64,000 nucleotides of DNA from Agarilytica sp045430345 (GTDB lineage Bacteria > Pseudomonadota > Gammaproteobacteria > Pseudomonadales > Cellvibrionaceae). Under the pieces are notes generated by a model. The model saw only the letters and a list, made by a program, of their open reading frames with translations, did not search any database and was not told where the DNA came from. The stretch covers positions 372,001 through 436,000 of the forward strand of contig JAILXT010000004.1 in assembly GCA_045430345.1 (NCBI GenBank), written 5' to 3'. Each line of letters starts with the position of its first letter. The stretch's first letter is position 1. The translations under genes and the position numbers were made by a program. This document shows positions 46,154 through 54,953 of this stretch, in pieces.

Positions 46154-47107
46154 ATGGGGAATCCAGAGTTTTTACACAGCTTGAAGAGCCTTACGGTTCG
46201 TCACCGGGGTTGTGTGGCGACCATTGGCTCCTTTGATGGTGTGCATCGTGGCCACAAGGTTGTGCTTCAGCAGGTAAAAGACAAAGCTAAGTCCCTTGGG
46301 CTTCCCTCGCTGGTGATGGTATTTGAGCCTCAACCCTACGAGTTTTTTTCCCGTGAAAGTGCCCCCGCTAGGTTGATGCGTTTGCGAGAGAAAGTGTGTG
46401 CGCTGTTTTCCGAGGGTGTGGATCGGGTCCTGTGTTTAAAGTTCGACGAGTCTCTGCGTAGTTTGACGGCTCAAGCGTATATCGACCAAGTCTTGATCAA
46501 CGGTCTTGGAGTCAAACATCTCGTTATTGGTGATGATTTTCGATTTGGTTGCGATCGCTCAGGCGATTTCAACATGCTGTGTGAAGCCGGTAAGCTCAAT
46601 GGCTTTTCCGTTTGCGATACGCAAACGCAATCGGACGATGGTGACCGGATCAGCAGCACACGTATACGGAAATTATTGGAGCAGGACCAGCTAGGCGATG
46701 CTCAGCGGTTATTGGGTAAAGACTATAGCGTGTATGGTCGGGTTATCTACGGTAAGCAGCTGGGTCGCAAGATCGGTTTTCCGACATTGAATATAGGTTT
46801 AGGGCGTTATCGCGCGCCGGTTCAGGGTGTTTATGCGGTTGAAGTACGGCAAGATGGCTCAGCCTCAAAAAAATGTTGGCAAGGTGTGGCTAATGTAGGG
46901 GTTCGCCCCACAGTAGAGGGCAACGCCAAACCCTTGTTGGAAGTTCACCTGTTAAATGAGAATCAGAACTTATACGGTGAGTTTCTAACGGTAGTATTTA
47001 AAAAGAAAATTCGTAAAGAACAAAAGTTCGCTGATGTGGACGAACTAAAACTTCAGATCAAACGAGACAGTGACGCGGCACGCACGTTTTTTGCCGACGC
47101 GAAATAG
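46154..47107 (+). CDS. ribF: RibF, riboflavin kinase / FAD synthetase
   Basis: This bifunctional enzyme of about 317 residues makes FMN and FAD. The N-terminal adenylyltransferase part has IGSFDGVHRGHKVVL and ISSTRIRKLL; the C-terminal flavokinase part starts near residue 180 with VIYGKQLGRKIGFPTLNI and VYAVEV. GTG 46145 or ATG 46154 could be the start. No rpsT gene is found between murJ and ribF. Confidence 0.95.
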   Translation: MGNPEFLHSLKSLTVRHRGCVATIGSFDGVHRGHKVVLQQVKDKAKSLGLPSLVMVFEPQPYEFFSRESAPARLMRLREKVCALFSEGVDRVLCLKFDESLRSLTAQAYIDQVLINGLGVKHLVIGDDFRFGCDRSGDFNMLCEAGKLNGFSVCDTQTQSDDGDRISSTRIRKLLEQDQLGDAQRLLGKDYSVYGRVIYGKQLGRKIGFPTLNIGLGRYRAPVQGVYAVEVRQDGSASKKCWQGVANVGVRPTVEGNAKPLLEVHLLNENQNLYGEFLTVVFKKKIRKEQKFADVDELKLQIKRDSDAARTFFADAK

Positions 47108-47166
47108 ACAAAAATAGTTTTATATTCATACGACGTATTAGGACTAAGGATTAAGAAAGAAACATC

Positions 47167-49968
47167 ATGACCGATTATAAATCGACCTTAAATCTCCCCG
47201 TGACAAAGTTTGCTATGAAAGCAAACCTCGCGCAACGTGAACCTCAAATGCTTAAAAAGTGGCAGGATCAGGATCTTTACGGACAAATTCGTAAAGCACG
47301 CGAAGGGGCTAAACAATTTATTCTTCATGATGGCCCTCCGTATGCCAATGGTGATATTCATATTGGTCATGCGCTTAACAAAATATTAAAAGATATTATT
47401 GTTAAATCAAAGACCCTTAGCGGTTTTGATTCGCCCTATGTGCCTGGTTGGGACTGCCACGGTTTGCCCATCGAAAACCAGGTAGAAAAAAAGAAGGGTA
47501 AAGCCGGTGTTAAAATTGGTTTTGCAGACTTTAGAAAAGAATGTCGTAAGTATGCGAATAAACAAGTAGAGGGTCAGAAAAAAGACTTTATTCGCTTAGG
47601 TGTTCTCGGTGAGTGGGATCAGCCTTATTTGACCATGGACTTCGGTACAGAAGCCGACATTGTCAGAGCGCTTGGGAAGATCGCTGAAAATGGCCATCTA
47701 GTGAAAGGCTATAAACCCGTATATTGGAGTGTTGTCGGCGGTTCAGCATTGGCAGAGGCCGAGGTTGAATACCAAGATAAAGTGTCATATTCCGTCGATG
47801 TGCGTTTCCCCGTTGTTGATGAAACTGATTTTGAAAAGCGCATCGGCACGCTTCCTGGCAGTGGAAAATTATCCGTCGTCATTTGGACAACGACGCCTTG
47901 GACATTACCCGTTAACCAAGCGGTAAGTTTAAATCCAGAATTAGATTATGTCGTATTGCAAAATGGTGACGAGCGCATAGTTGTTGCTGAAGCACTTAAA
48001 GACGCCGTTGTTGAACGTGCGGGTTTGGAGAGCACTGAAGTGCTTACTTCGTTTAAAGGCGATGTCTTAGAGCATCTGGCCTTGTCGCATCCGTTTTATG
48101 ACAAACAAGTGCCGGTTATTTTGGGTGACCATGTCACTACTGACGCAGGTACTGGGTGTGTTCATACCGCGCCAGATCACGGCGTGGATGACTTTAATGT
48201 CGGTAAAAAATATAACATTGGTACGATTAACTATATCGACGGTGCTGGTATCTATCGTGATGAAGTGCCAATTTTTGCGGGCGAACATGTTTACAAAGTG
48301 GATGAAAAAGTCGTTACATTGATGGAAGAAAACGGCACTTTATTGCATCAAGAAAAGTTTGAACATAGTTACCCGCATTGCTGGCGAACAAAGACGCCAC
48401 TTATTTTCCGTGCTACGCCTCAATGGTTCGTCAGTATGACGAAAAAGGGTTTACTTAATGACGTGAAAAAAGCAGTCGACGATATCGACTGGTTACCCGA
48501 TTGGGGTGAAGCCCGTATCCGTTCCATGCTCGATGCCAGCCCCGATTGGTGTGTATCTAGGCAGCGTACATGGGGTGTGCCCATTACTTTATTCGTCGAT
48601 AAAGACACCGAAGAGTTACACCCTGAAACCCCGCGTTTAATCGAAGAAGTTGCAAAGAAAATCGAGAAAGAGGGGATGGAAGCCTGGTTTGAATTGGAAC
48701 CCTCTGAATTGTTGGGTGACGAGGCTGATCGGTACCTTAAGGTAACCGATACGCTAGACGTATGGTTTGACTCGGGCGTTACCCATTATTCAGTACTGAA
48801 GCAAAGAGATAACTTATCTTACCCAGCGGATTTGTACTTGGAGGGGTCGGATCAACATCGCGGTTGGTTTCAGTCTTCATTGAAAACAGCCATGGCGATT
48901 AATGGCTCTGCGCCATATAAACAAGTGCTTACCCATGGGTTTACGGTTGATAAAGACGGTCGTAAACAATCTAAGTCGTTAGGTAATACTGTTTCACCGC
49001 AAAAAGTTACCAATGATCTTGGCGCAGACGTATTGCGTTTGTGGGTGGCGGCAACAGATTTTAGCAGTGATATGAGCGTCTACGATGAAGTCCTAAAGCG
49101 TACCGCGGATTCTTATCGACGTATCCGAAATACGGCACGTTTCTTCTTGTCGAATTTGACCGGATTTGAACCTGAGCAACATGCGTTGCCGTTTGATGAG
49201 CTTATTGCACTTGATCGATGGGCGATTGACCGGGCTGCCCAGTTGCAAAAAGAAATCATTGAGTGTTATGACAATTATCAATTCCATTTGATTTATCAGA
49301 AACTTCATAATTTCTGTGTTGTGGATATGGGGGGCTTTTATCTCGATATTATTAAAGACCGTCAATATACAACGCAAGAAAATAGCCGTGCACGACGTTC
49401 TGCGCAAACCGCGTTGTATCATGTCGTTAATGCGTTTGTTCGATGGATTGCGCCAATTTTATCGTTTACCGCTGATGAAATCTGGGAAGAGATTCCAGGA
49501 GAAAAATCAGGGCCGGTGTTTGCGCAACAGTGGTGGGCTTTAGATCAGCTGTCCGAAGGGGAGCGTTTGGGACGCGAATATTGGGGTCGAGTTTCTGATG
49601 TTAAAACCGCAGTAAACAAAGCCATAGAGGAAAAGCGTAAAGATGGGCTAGGAAGCTCTCTTGCTGCCGATGTGTCGCTTTATTGTTCTGACGATTTAGT
49701 GGAAGTGCTAACACAAATTGGTGACGAATTACGATTCGCACTTATTAGTTCACATGTAACTGTATACCCGCTCTCTGATGGAACTGATGCTGCGGCGGAT
49801 ACCGACGTGGAAGGGCTTAAAGTGAGTGTGCGTAAATCAGAAGGTGAGAAGTGCGCCCGTTGTTGGCACTTTAGTCACGATATTGGTTCTGTTGCCGAGC
49901 ACCCTGAATTGTGTGTTCGTTGCGTGACAAACATTGAAGGCGAGGGAGAACCCCGTGAATTTTGCTAA
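47167..49968 (+). CDS. ileS: Isoleucyl-tRNA synthetase
   Basis: This 933-residue class I synthetase has HIGH in GDIHIGHALNK, an editing domain with TTPWTLPVNQA, and a C-terminal zinc finger CARCWHF and CVRC. The KMSKS loop reads KQSKS (K600-S604), so the Met is replaced by Gln. Length matches the bacterial type I enzyme. The gene lies between ribF and lspA, and its end overlaps the lspA start. Confidence 0.97.
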   Translation: MTDYKSTLNLPVTKFAMKANLAQREPQMLKKWQDQDLYGQIRKAREGAKQFILHDGPPYANGDIHIGHALNKILKDIIVKSKTLSGFDSPYVPGWDCHGLPIENQVEKKKGKAGVKIGFADFRKECRKYANKQVEGQKKDFIRLGVLGEWDQPYLTMDFGTEADIVRALGKIAENGHLVKGYKPVYWSVVGGSALAEAEVEYQDKVSYSVDVRFPVVDETDFEKRIGTLPGSGKLSVVIWTTTPWTLPVNQAVSLNPELDYVVLQNGDERIVVAEALKDAVVERAGLESTEVLTSFKGDVLEHLALSHPFYDKQVPVILGDHVTTDAGTGCVHTAPDHGVDDFNVGKKYNIGTINYIDGAGIYRDEVPIFAGEHVYKVDEKVVTLMEENGTLLHQEKFEHSYPHCWRTKTPLIFRATPQWFVSMTKKGLLNDVKKAVDDIDWLPDWGEARIRSMLDASPDWCVSRQRTWGVPITLFVDKDTEELHPETPRLIEEVAKKIEKEGMEAWFELEPSELLGDEADRYLKVTDTLDVWFDSGVTHYSVLKQRDNLSYPADLYLEGSDQHRGWFQSSLKTAMAINGSAPYKQVLTHGFTVDKDGRKQSKSLGNTVSPQKVTNDLGADVLRLWVAATDFSSDMSVYDEVLKRTADSYRRIRNTARFFLSNLTGFEPEQHALPFDELIALDRWAIDRAAQLQKEIIECYDNYQFHLIYQKLHNFCVVDMGGFYLDIIKDRQYTTQENSRARRSAQTALYHVVNAFVRWIAPILSFTADEIWEEIPGEKSGPVFAQQWWALDQLSEGERLGREYWGRVSDVKTAVNKAIEEKRKDGLGSSLAADVSLYCSDDLVEVLTQIGDELRFALISSHVTVYPLSDGTDAAADTDVEGLKVSVRKSEGEKCARCWHFSHDIGSVAEHPELCVRCVTNIEGEGEPREFC

Positions 49969-50524
49969 TTTAATTCGCGGGCTGTGTAAGCAAGAGCCAG
50001 GAAATAGACAGTTACTGTGGATCTGGTTTGCGATATCCCTTGTTGTTGTGATCGCGGATTTGCTCACAAAAAAAATGGTGAGTGATTCTTTCGTAATGTA
50101 TGAGCGAGTGAATGTCATTCCCATGTTTGATCTCACTTTACGTCATAATTACGGTGCAGCGTTTAGCTTCTTGGCTGGCGCAGGTGGTTGGCAAGTCTGG
50201 TTTTTTGGCTTGCTGGCCGGAGCGGTTAGCATTGCGATCGCCATATGGATTGTAAAGATTGGTACGCGTAAAAGTTTAGAGGTTTTCGGTTTGAGCCTCA
50301 TATTGGGAGGCGCCGTCGGAAACTTGTACGACCGAGTAACTTTAGGTTATGTCGTCGATTTTCTGTTGGTGTATTACGAACAACATCAATTCCCAGCGTT
50401 TAACGTTGCAGACGCGGCAATTACAGCAGGCGCAGCCGCTTTGTTGCTGGATGCTTTTCTGGGAACACAAAACACAAAGCATCGAGGGAGTGACTCAAAC
50501 ACTGATGAGGTAGAGGTAAAATGA
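49955..50524 (+). CDS. lspA: Lipoprotein signal peptidase (signal peptidase II)
   Basis: This 189-residue inner-membrane aspartyl protease cleaves prolipoproteins. It has four membrane helices and the two catalytic aspartates D126 (GNLYDRV) and D153 (FNVADAAI). The start GTG 49955 is chosen for its ribosome binding site (gagggagaacccc); it overlaps ileS by 14 bases. An in-frame TTG at 49934 is less likely. Confidence 0.95.
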   Translation: MNFANLIRGLCKQEPGNRQLLWIWFAISLVVVIADLLTKKMVSDSFVMYERVNVIPMFDLTLRHNYGAAFSFLAGAGGWQVWFFGLLAGAVSIAIAIWIVKIGTRKSLEVFGLSLILGGAVGNLYDRVTLGYVVDFLLVYYEQHQFPAFNVADAAITAGAAALLLDAFLGTQNTKHRGSDSNTDEVEVK

Positions 50525-50973
50525 CGGCGGAGTTAGCGATTGGTGAAGGCACTGAAATCACCTTACATTTTTCTTTAGAGCTTGAAAGCGGCGATATCAT
50601 TGATTCTAATTTCGATAAAGCTGCGCCCACCTTTACCTTTGGGGATGGAAGTTTGATGCCTGGTTTTGAAGAGGTGTTAACGGGCCTTATGGTTGGCAAT
50701 AAAGAACGTTTTGTTATTCCCCCCGAGAAAGGTTTCGGCCAGCCGAATGAAAGTAATGTGCAGACGGTCAGTCGTTCTTCGTTTGACTCCAGTATTGAGC
50801 TCGCAGAAGGGTTGGTCGTTTCATTTGCCGAGCCCAGCGGAGGTGAGCTGCCGGGTGTCGTTAAGTCCTTTGATGAGCGTGAAGTGATGGTTGATTTTAA
50901 TCATCCGCTTGCAGGCAAGTCGATAATCTTTAATGTCGAAATTATCGATGTAAAACCTGTTGTCACGCATTAA
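50521..50973 (+). CDS. fkpB: FkpB, FKBP-type peptidyl-prolyl isomerase (SlpA type)
   Basis: This 150-residue FKBP/SlyD-like protein contains FSLELESGDIIDSNF, PGFEEVLTGLMVGNKERFVIPPEKGFGQ and DFNHPLAGKSIIFNVEI. The insert-in-flap layout matches SlpA. It overlaps lspA as ATGA and has gaggtagaggtaaa upstream. Confidence 0.94.
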   Translation: MTAELAIGEGTEITLHFSLELESGDIIDSNFDKAAPTFTFGDGSLMPGFEEVLTGLMVGNKERFVIPPEKGFGQPNESNVQTVSRSSFDSSIELAEGLVVSFAEPSGGELPGVVKSFDEREVMVDFNHPLAGKSIIFNVEIIDVKPVVTH

Positions 50974-51012
50974 GTGTGGCTATTTAAATAAAGATTTAGA
51001 AATCAATATTTT

Positions 51013-51963
51013 ATGACAACAAATACCCAAATGCAGATTAAATTGGCAAATCCTCGCGGTTTCTGTGCCGGAGTAGACCGTGCCATTGATATTGTGAATA
51101 AAGCCCTCGACGTTTTTGGCGCGCCGATATATGTGCGTCATGAAGTTGTCCATAACAAATTTGTTGTTGAAACCTTAAAAGAGCGTGGCGCCATATTTGT
51201 TGATGAGTTAGACGATGTGCCCGATGATGTCATCGTTATTTTTAGCGCGCATGGTGTTTCGCAGGCCGTACGTAATGAAGCCAAGGATCGCGGTTTAAAA
51301 GTATTTGATGCAACTTGTCCGTTAGTGACCAAGGTGCATATGGAGGTGGCCAAATACAGTAATGATGGCAAAGAGTGTATTTTGATTGGCCATCAAGGGC
51401 ACCCCGAAGTAGAAGGCACAATGGGGCAGTACGAAACAAAAACGGGCGGCGCTATTTATCTTGTAGAGAACGAACAAGATGTGGCAGTTCTGAATGTAGA
51501 CGACCCCAATAATTTGGCATACGTAACACAAACGACGTTATCCATGGACGATACCGCGAAGGTGATTGATTGCTTGCGTGAGCGTTTCCCCAATATCGAA
51601 GGCCCCAAAAAGGATGATATTTGTTACGCCACACAAAACCGTCAAGATGCGGTTAAGCAGCTGGCACTGGAGTGTGATTTAGTGCTAGTGGTCGGTTCAC
51701 CAAATAGCTCAAACTCTAATCGTTTGCGAGAGCTAGCTGAACGTTGTGGAGCGGACTCCTATCTCGTAGACGGCCCAGAAGATTTAAAGAAAAACTGGTT
51801 TGATGGAACGCGCTCTATCGGTATTACCGCCGGGGCCTCTGCTCCCGAGGTGCTAGTGGGGGATGTGATAAAAGGCTTGGAGTCTCTTGGTGCTTCAGTG
51901 CCTGTAGAGTTGGCGGGTCGTGAAGAGAATATAAGTTTTTCTTTACCCAAAGAACTCAGGTAA
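51013..51963 (+). CDS. ispH: IspH (LytB), HMBPP reductase
   Basis: This 316-residue 4Fe-4S enzyme makes IPP and DMAPP in the last MEP-pathway step. Cluster cysteines are C18 in NPRGFCAGVDRA, one in DATCPLVTKVH, and one in the region of the C-terminal third. Conserved HEVVHN and GHQGHPEVEGTMGQ segments are present. It ends the ribF-ileS-lspA-fkpB-ispH operon; the type IV minor pilin genes follow, as in Pseudomonas. Confidence 0.97.
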   Translation: MTTNTQMQIKLANPRGFCAGVDRAIDIVNKALDVFGAPIYVRHEVVHNKFVVETLKERGAIFVDELDDVPDDVIVIFSAHGVSQAVRNEAKDRGLKVFDATCPLVTKVHMEVAKYSNDGKECILIGHQGHPEVEGTMGQYETKTGGAIYLVENEQDVAVLNVDDPNNLAYVTQTTLSMDDTAKVIDCLRERFPNIEGPKKDDICYATQNRQDAVKQLALECDLVLVVGSPNSSNSNRLRELAERCGADSYLVDGPEDLKKNWFDGTRSIGITAGASAPEVLVGDVIKGLESLGASVPVELAGREENISFSLPKELR

Positions 51964-51979
51964 AAATACATCACATCTT

Positions 51980-52001
51980 CTTTGTGATGTCCGTCACAAA
52001 G
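51980..52001 (+). promoter_or_regulatory. CRP/Vfr-type binding site upstream of fimT
   Basis: The core TGTGA-N6-TCACA (51983-51998) is perfect, and 8-base arms ctttgtga / tcacaaag give a 22-base palindrome. It lies 90 bases before fimT, centred about 71 bases before the start site predicted from the promoter listed next. A second inverted repeat, acatcaca / tgtgatgt (51968-51990), shares the left half and may act as the ispH 3' hairpin. Confidence 0.65.
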
Positions 52002-52025
52002 CTGGAGCTGCTAAACCACTTATCG

Positions 52026-52055
52026 TTGTCAGTTACCGAATATCCAATCTTTATT
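52026..52055 (+). promoter_or_regulatory. Candidate promoter for the fimT-pilE operon
   Basis: TTGTCA at 52026-52031 is followed 18 bases later by TTTATT at 52050-52055. The -35 is good and the -10 is weak, as expected for an activator-dependent promoter. Confidence 0.35.
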
Positions 52056-52090
52056 ACCAAAAAGAATTATGCTTTGGTAGGATTGGCGTC

Positions 52091-52717
52091 ATGAAAAGAA
52101 TCACTGGGTCCGCCGGCTATACTCTTGTCGAATTAATACTCACCGTAACGATAGCAGCGATATTGCTGGCTATTGCGACGCCGAATTTTCGTGATTATCT
52201 TCTCCAGCGGAAAATCTCATCAGAATTACGAAACCTCAAATTGGACTTGGCTCAAGCGCGTTCTGACGCGATTACGCGAAATACTTATGTCGGTATATGC
52301 AGTAGCGATGATGCTGCAGGGTGCATGGGCGGGGCGGACTGGAGTGAAGGTTGGATTTTATTTGAAGACAATGGTGAGGGTGCGGGAACGCCGAGGGATG
52401 GGGTTCGAAATGGCTCTGAAACCATTATTAAAGTACACCAAGCTGGCGATATCGACGTTTCAATTACCGCGTTTGACGTTAATAGTAGCAATGTTAATGG
52501 CTTAGCGTATAACTCAAGGGGGTATTTGGGGTTAGTTGAACGGGGCTCAGACTTGTCGCCTGAACGGCTTTCATTCCGGTTTTGTGTTGAAGGTGATGAA
52601 GTGTTTGCGCGAGGCGCCATTGTTGCGCTTACTGGCCGAGTTGCAGATGCTTCGGATAGTGATGCAGATGGTATTTATGAGGATGTGTCGTCGGCAAATT
52701 TCGATTGTCCTTCTTAG
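52091..52717 (+). CDS. fimT: FimT/FimU-type minor pilin (GspH family)
   Basis: This 208-residue prepilin-like protein has a short basic leader, the PilD cleavage site G/YTLVE (mature E5 present), a hydrophobic helix and a GspH-type head domain (QARSDAITRNTYVGIC). It is the first gene of a minor pilin operon with pilV, W, X, Y1 and E. Minor pilins form the tip complex that starts pilus assembly. Four Cys may form disulfides. Confidence 0.9.
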   Translation: MKRITGSAGYTLVELILTVTIAAILLAIATPNFRDYLLQRKISSELRNLKLDLAQARSDAITRNTYVGICSSDDAAGCMGGADWSEGWILFEDNGEGAGTPRDGVRNGSETIIKVHQAGDIDVSITAFDVNSSNVNGLAYNSRGYLGLVERGSDLSPERLSFRFCVEGDEVFARGAIVALTGRVADASDSDADGIYEDVSSANFDCPS

Positions 52718-52733
52718 GGAATATAAAAATCAG

Positions 52734-53192
52734 ATGAAAAAAATATCTTTTGCACCAGGTTTTTCTATGGTGGAAGTTATGGTCGCGGCGTTGATTATGG
52801 GGGTAGGAATGTTAGGCGTTCTTACCTTGCAGGCGCGTTCAGTGCAGTTCAATCAGCAAGCTTATTATGTCACCCAAGGCGGTATCTTACTTAAAGATAT
52901 CGCTGAACGAATGGCTGCAAATAGTGATTCGGCTTCTGCTTATCGTATTGACGGAATTCCTAGCTCTTCCTCAGCCGATTGCACTGCAGGAAATTGTACA
53001 AGTGCTCAGTTGGTGCAGTGGGATTTGGTTGACTGGGGTAGTAGCGTTGAACGCCTGCTTCCTAATGGGACGGCTGAGATTGGTGATGGCGTGGAGCTTG
53101 ATAGTTATTACATCTTAATTCGTTTTAGTGGAGACAAAAATTTCTCCAGTGCTGCAGTTGAGCAAGAGTTACGGTTGGATCTTCAGTTATGA
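52734..53192 (+). CDS. pilV: PilV, type IV pilus minor pilin
   Basis: This protein of about 152 residues has the leader MKKISFAPG, cleavage before FSMVE (E5 present), then the helix VMVAALIMGVGMLGVLTLQ. A longer frame upstream overlaps fimT and is not expected to be used. It ends in an ATGA overlap with pilW. Confidence 0.9.
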   Translation: MKKISFAPGFSMVEVMVAALIMGVGMLGVLTLQARSVQFNQQAYYVTQGGILLKDIAERMAANSDSASAYRIDGIPSSSSADCTAGNCTSAQLVQWDLVDWGSSVERLLPNGTAEIGDGVELDSYYILIRFSGDKNFSSAAVEQELRLDLQL

Positions 53193-54301
53193 GTAACGTG
53201 AGGCATATTTCTAAATGTAGCGGTTTGACTCTAGTTGAATTACTTGTCGCGTCGACCATTGGCCTTTTCATTATGGGGGGGGTTATTTCTGTTGTTGTTG
53301 AAAATAAGGAAAACTTTGTTTTCGAGCAAGAAATTTCCATTATGCAGGAGAACGCTCGCTTCATTGACGATGAGCTAAGCCATGAAATTCGAATGGGGGG
53401 GTATTTTGGCTGTAGTACTGGCGCGGCTCTCACTAACACCTTAAATATTGACATAAATAATTGGATGCATAGCAGTCAAGCCGTGAAGGGATATGAATCT
53501 GCCGATGCGGGGGCGCTATCGGGTATTTCTGGAATTAAGAGTGGCACGGACGTTTTAGTCATAAACCGCGGTGACCCATATGAAAGTGCTGCTGTATCGG
53601 CACATGCACCGGTACTGGGAAGTATCACTACTTCGAGTGATCATAATTTTATAAGCGGTGATATTCTGTTGGTCAGTGATTTATCATGCTCAAACTCAGC
53701 TGTTTTTGAAGCAAGCGCCGCGAGCGGGAGCTCCATCTCACATGCCGCGGGGGGGAATAATTGCCGGCGAGCGTTATCTACGCCCGCAGGTGATGGGTAT
53801 GACTGTGGTTCGCCGCCACCAGCCCTTTCTATCGGGATGGCGTATTCTCAGTGGTCTACGGTTATGCGATACAAATCTTCTGCTTATTTTATTCGTGACT
53901 CTGTGATAACAGGACTCCCAACCTTGTATCGCGCGACTTTAGTTCGCGGTGGAGGGGTTGATGCACAAGAATTGATTAGTGGTGTAGAGGATTTTCAAGT
54001 GACATATGGAATGGATACCGATGCGATAGCCGACGGCAATGTTAATCGCTACTTTAGTGCAAGTGATATTTCTTCTGATCTTGCAAGTGCTGGGTCTGGC
54101 TGGGTTGGGTGGGATCGTGTTTTGGTGGTTAGAGCGACACTTATTATGCGGTCTACTAAGCAGATTATGACAAATTCATCCGATGTGGATTTGGGGGGTG
54201 GATTTTCCTCAGGGACTTACGATTACTTATCTGATACTCGGTATATTTTTCAAAAAGTAAACATTACCTCGAAATTACGGAATAGAGGCGAGGCGCTTTG
54301 A
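53189..54301 (+). CDS. pilW: PilW, type IV pilus minor pilin
   Basis: This 370-residue minor pilin has cleavage at G/LTLVE (E5 present) and a helix LLVASTIGLFIMGGVISVV. Its large C-terminal head has no clear motifs. A G8 tract at 53275-53282 (codons 29-32) and G7 tracts at 53395-53401 and 53749-53755 lie in frame. It overlaps pilV and pilX. Confidence 0.9.
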   Translation: MSNVRHISKCSGLTLVELLVASTIGLFIMGGVISVVVENKENFVFEQEISIMQENARFIDDELSHEIRMGGYFGCSTGAALTNTLNIDINNWMHSSQAVKGYESADAGALSGISGIKSGTDVLVINRGDPYESAAVSAHAPVLGSITTSSDHNFISGDILLVSDLSCSNSAVFEASAASGSSISHAAGGNNCRRALSTPAGDGYDCGSPPPALSIGMAYSQWSTVMRYKSSAYFIRDSVITGLPTLYRATLVRGGGVDAQELISGVEDFQVTYGMDTDAIADGNVNRYFSASDISSDLASAGSGWVGWDRVLVVRATLIMRSTKQIMTNSSDVDLGGGFSSGTYDYLSDTRYIFQKVNITSKLRNRGEAL

Positions 54302-54303
54302 AT

Positions 54304-54924
54304 ATGGAAAACAAACCCTACTCTTTTGGCTGCTCGAAACAACGTGGTGCCATATTGGTCGTGAGCATGATTATTTTGCTTATTATGACGATGATTGGGG
54401 CGAGTAGTATGCGCTCTTCGGGTGTTCAGATGAAAATGGTAAACAACCAAAATATTCGTCAGAAAGTTTTTCAGTCCGCAGAAAAAGCATTAACGATTGT
54501 AGAGGATGAAATAGTCTCGGATGGTCATGACACTATATTTCTCCAGTTAGTGCAAGATAGCTGTACAGATAGTTGTTATAACGTAAATTGCGCCGGAGGC
54601 TTATGTTTTTCTGGGGAATATCCCGATGGGTCTAACGAGCCTTCATGTACTCTGGGGGGGAGTAGTCTCCCGTACTGGAAAGATAATAATGTTTGGGAGG
54701 ATGAGGCTAGACATCTTTCATTGTCTGTTGGTGATGACACTCTTGATGATGTGAAATATATAAAAGAATTTATGTGTTATACCGATAAAAGTGACTCGTC
54801 TGATTGCTCGCTGGGAAACGAAGTCGATTGTGCGGCGCTATTTCGGGTAACAGCCTTAGCTACAAGTGAAGACCAACGATCAAAAGTAATGCTTCAATCT
54901 ACTGTTCGTGTTGTCTATCAGTGA
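54304..54924 (+). CDS. pilX: PilX, type IV pilus minor pilin
   Basis: This protein of about 206 residues starts with a leader and the hydrophobic helix GAILVVSMIILLIMTMIGASS typical of PilX, which lacks the canonical Glu5 pattern. The head has several cysteine pairs. TTG 54298 is an alternative start; the ATG 54304 is better placed after gaggcgagg. A G7 tract lies at 54654-54660. Confidence 0.86.
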   Translation: MENKPYSFGCSKQRGAILVVSMIILLIMTMIGASSMRSSGVQMKMVNNQNIRQKVFQSAEKALTIVEDEIVSDGHDTIFLQLVQDSCTDSCYNVNCAGGLCFSGEYPDGSNEPSCTLGGSSLPYWKDNNVWEDEARHLSLSVGDDTLDDVKYIKEFMCYTDKSDSSDCSLGNEVDCAALFRVTALATSEDQRSKVMLQSTVRVVYQ

Positions 54925-54953
54925 AAAAGGACAGATTAAACGTGGGAATTAAA

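Noticed and set aside
52536..52733. N-terminal extension of the pilV frame into fimT
   Set aside because: Overlaps the fimT coding region and would place the prepilin signal deep inside the protein.
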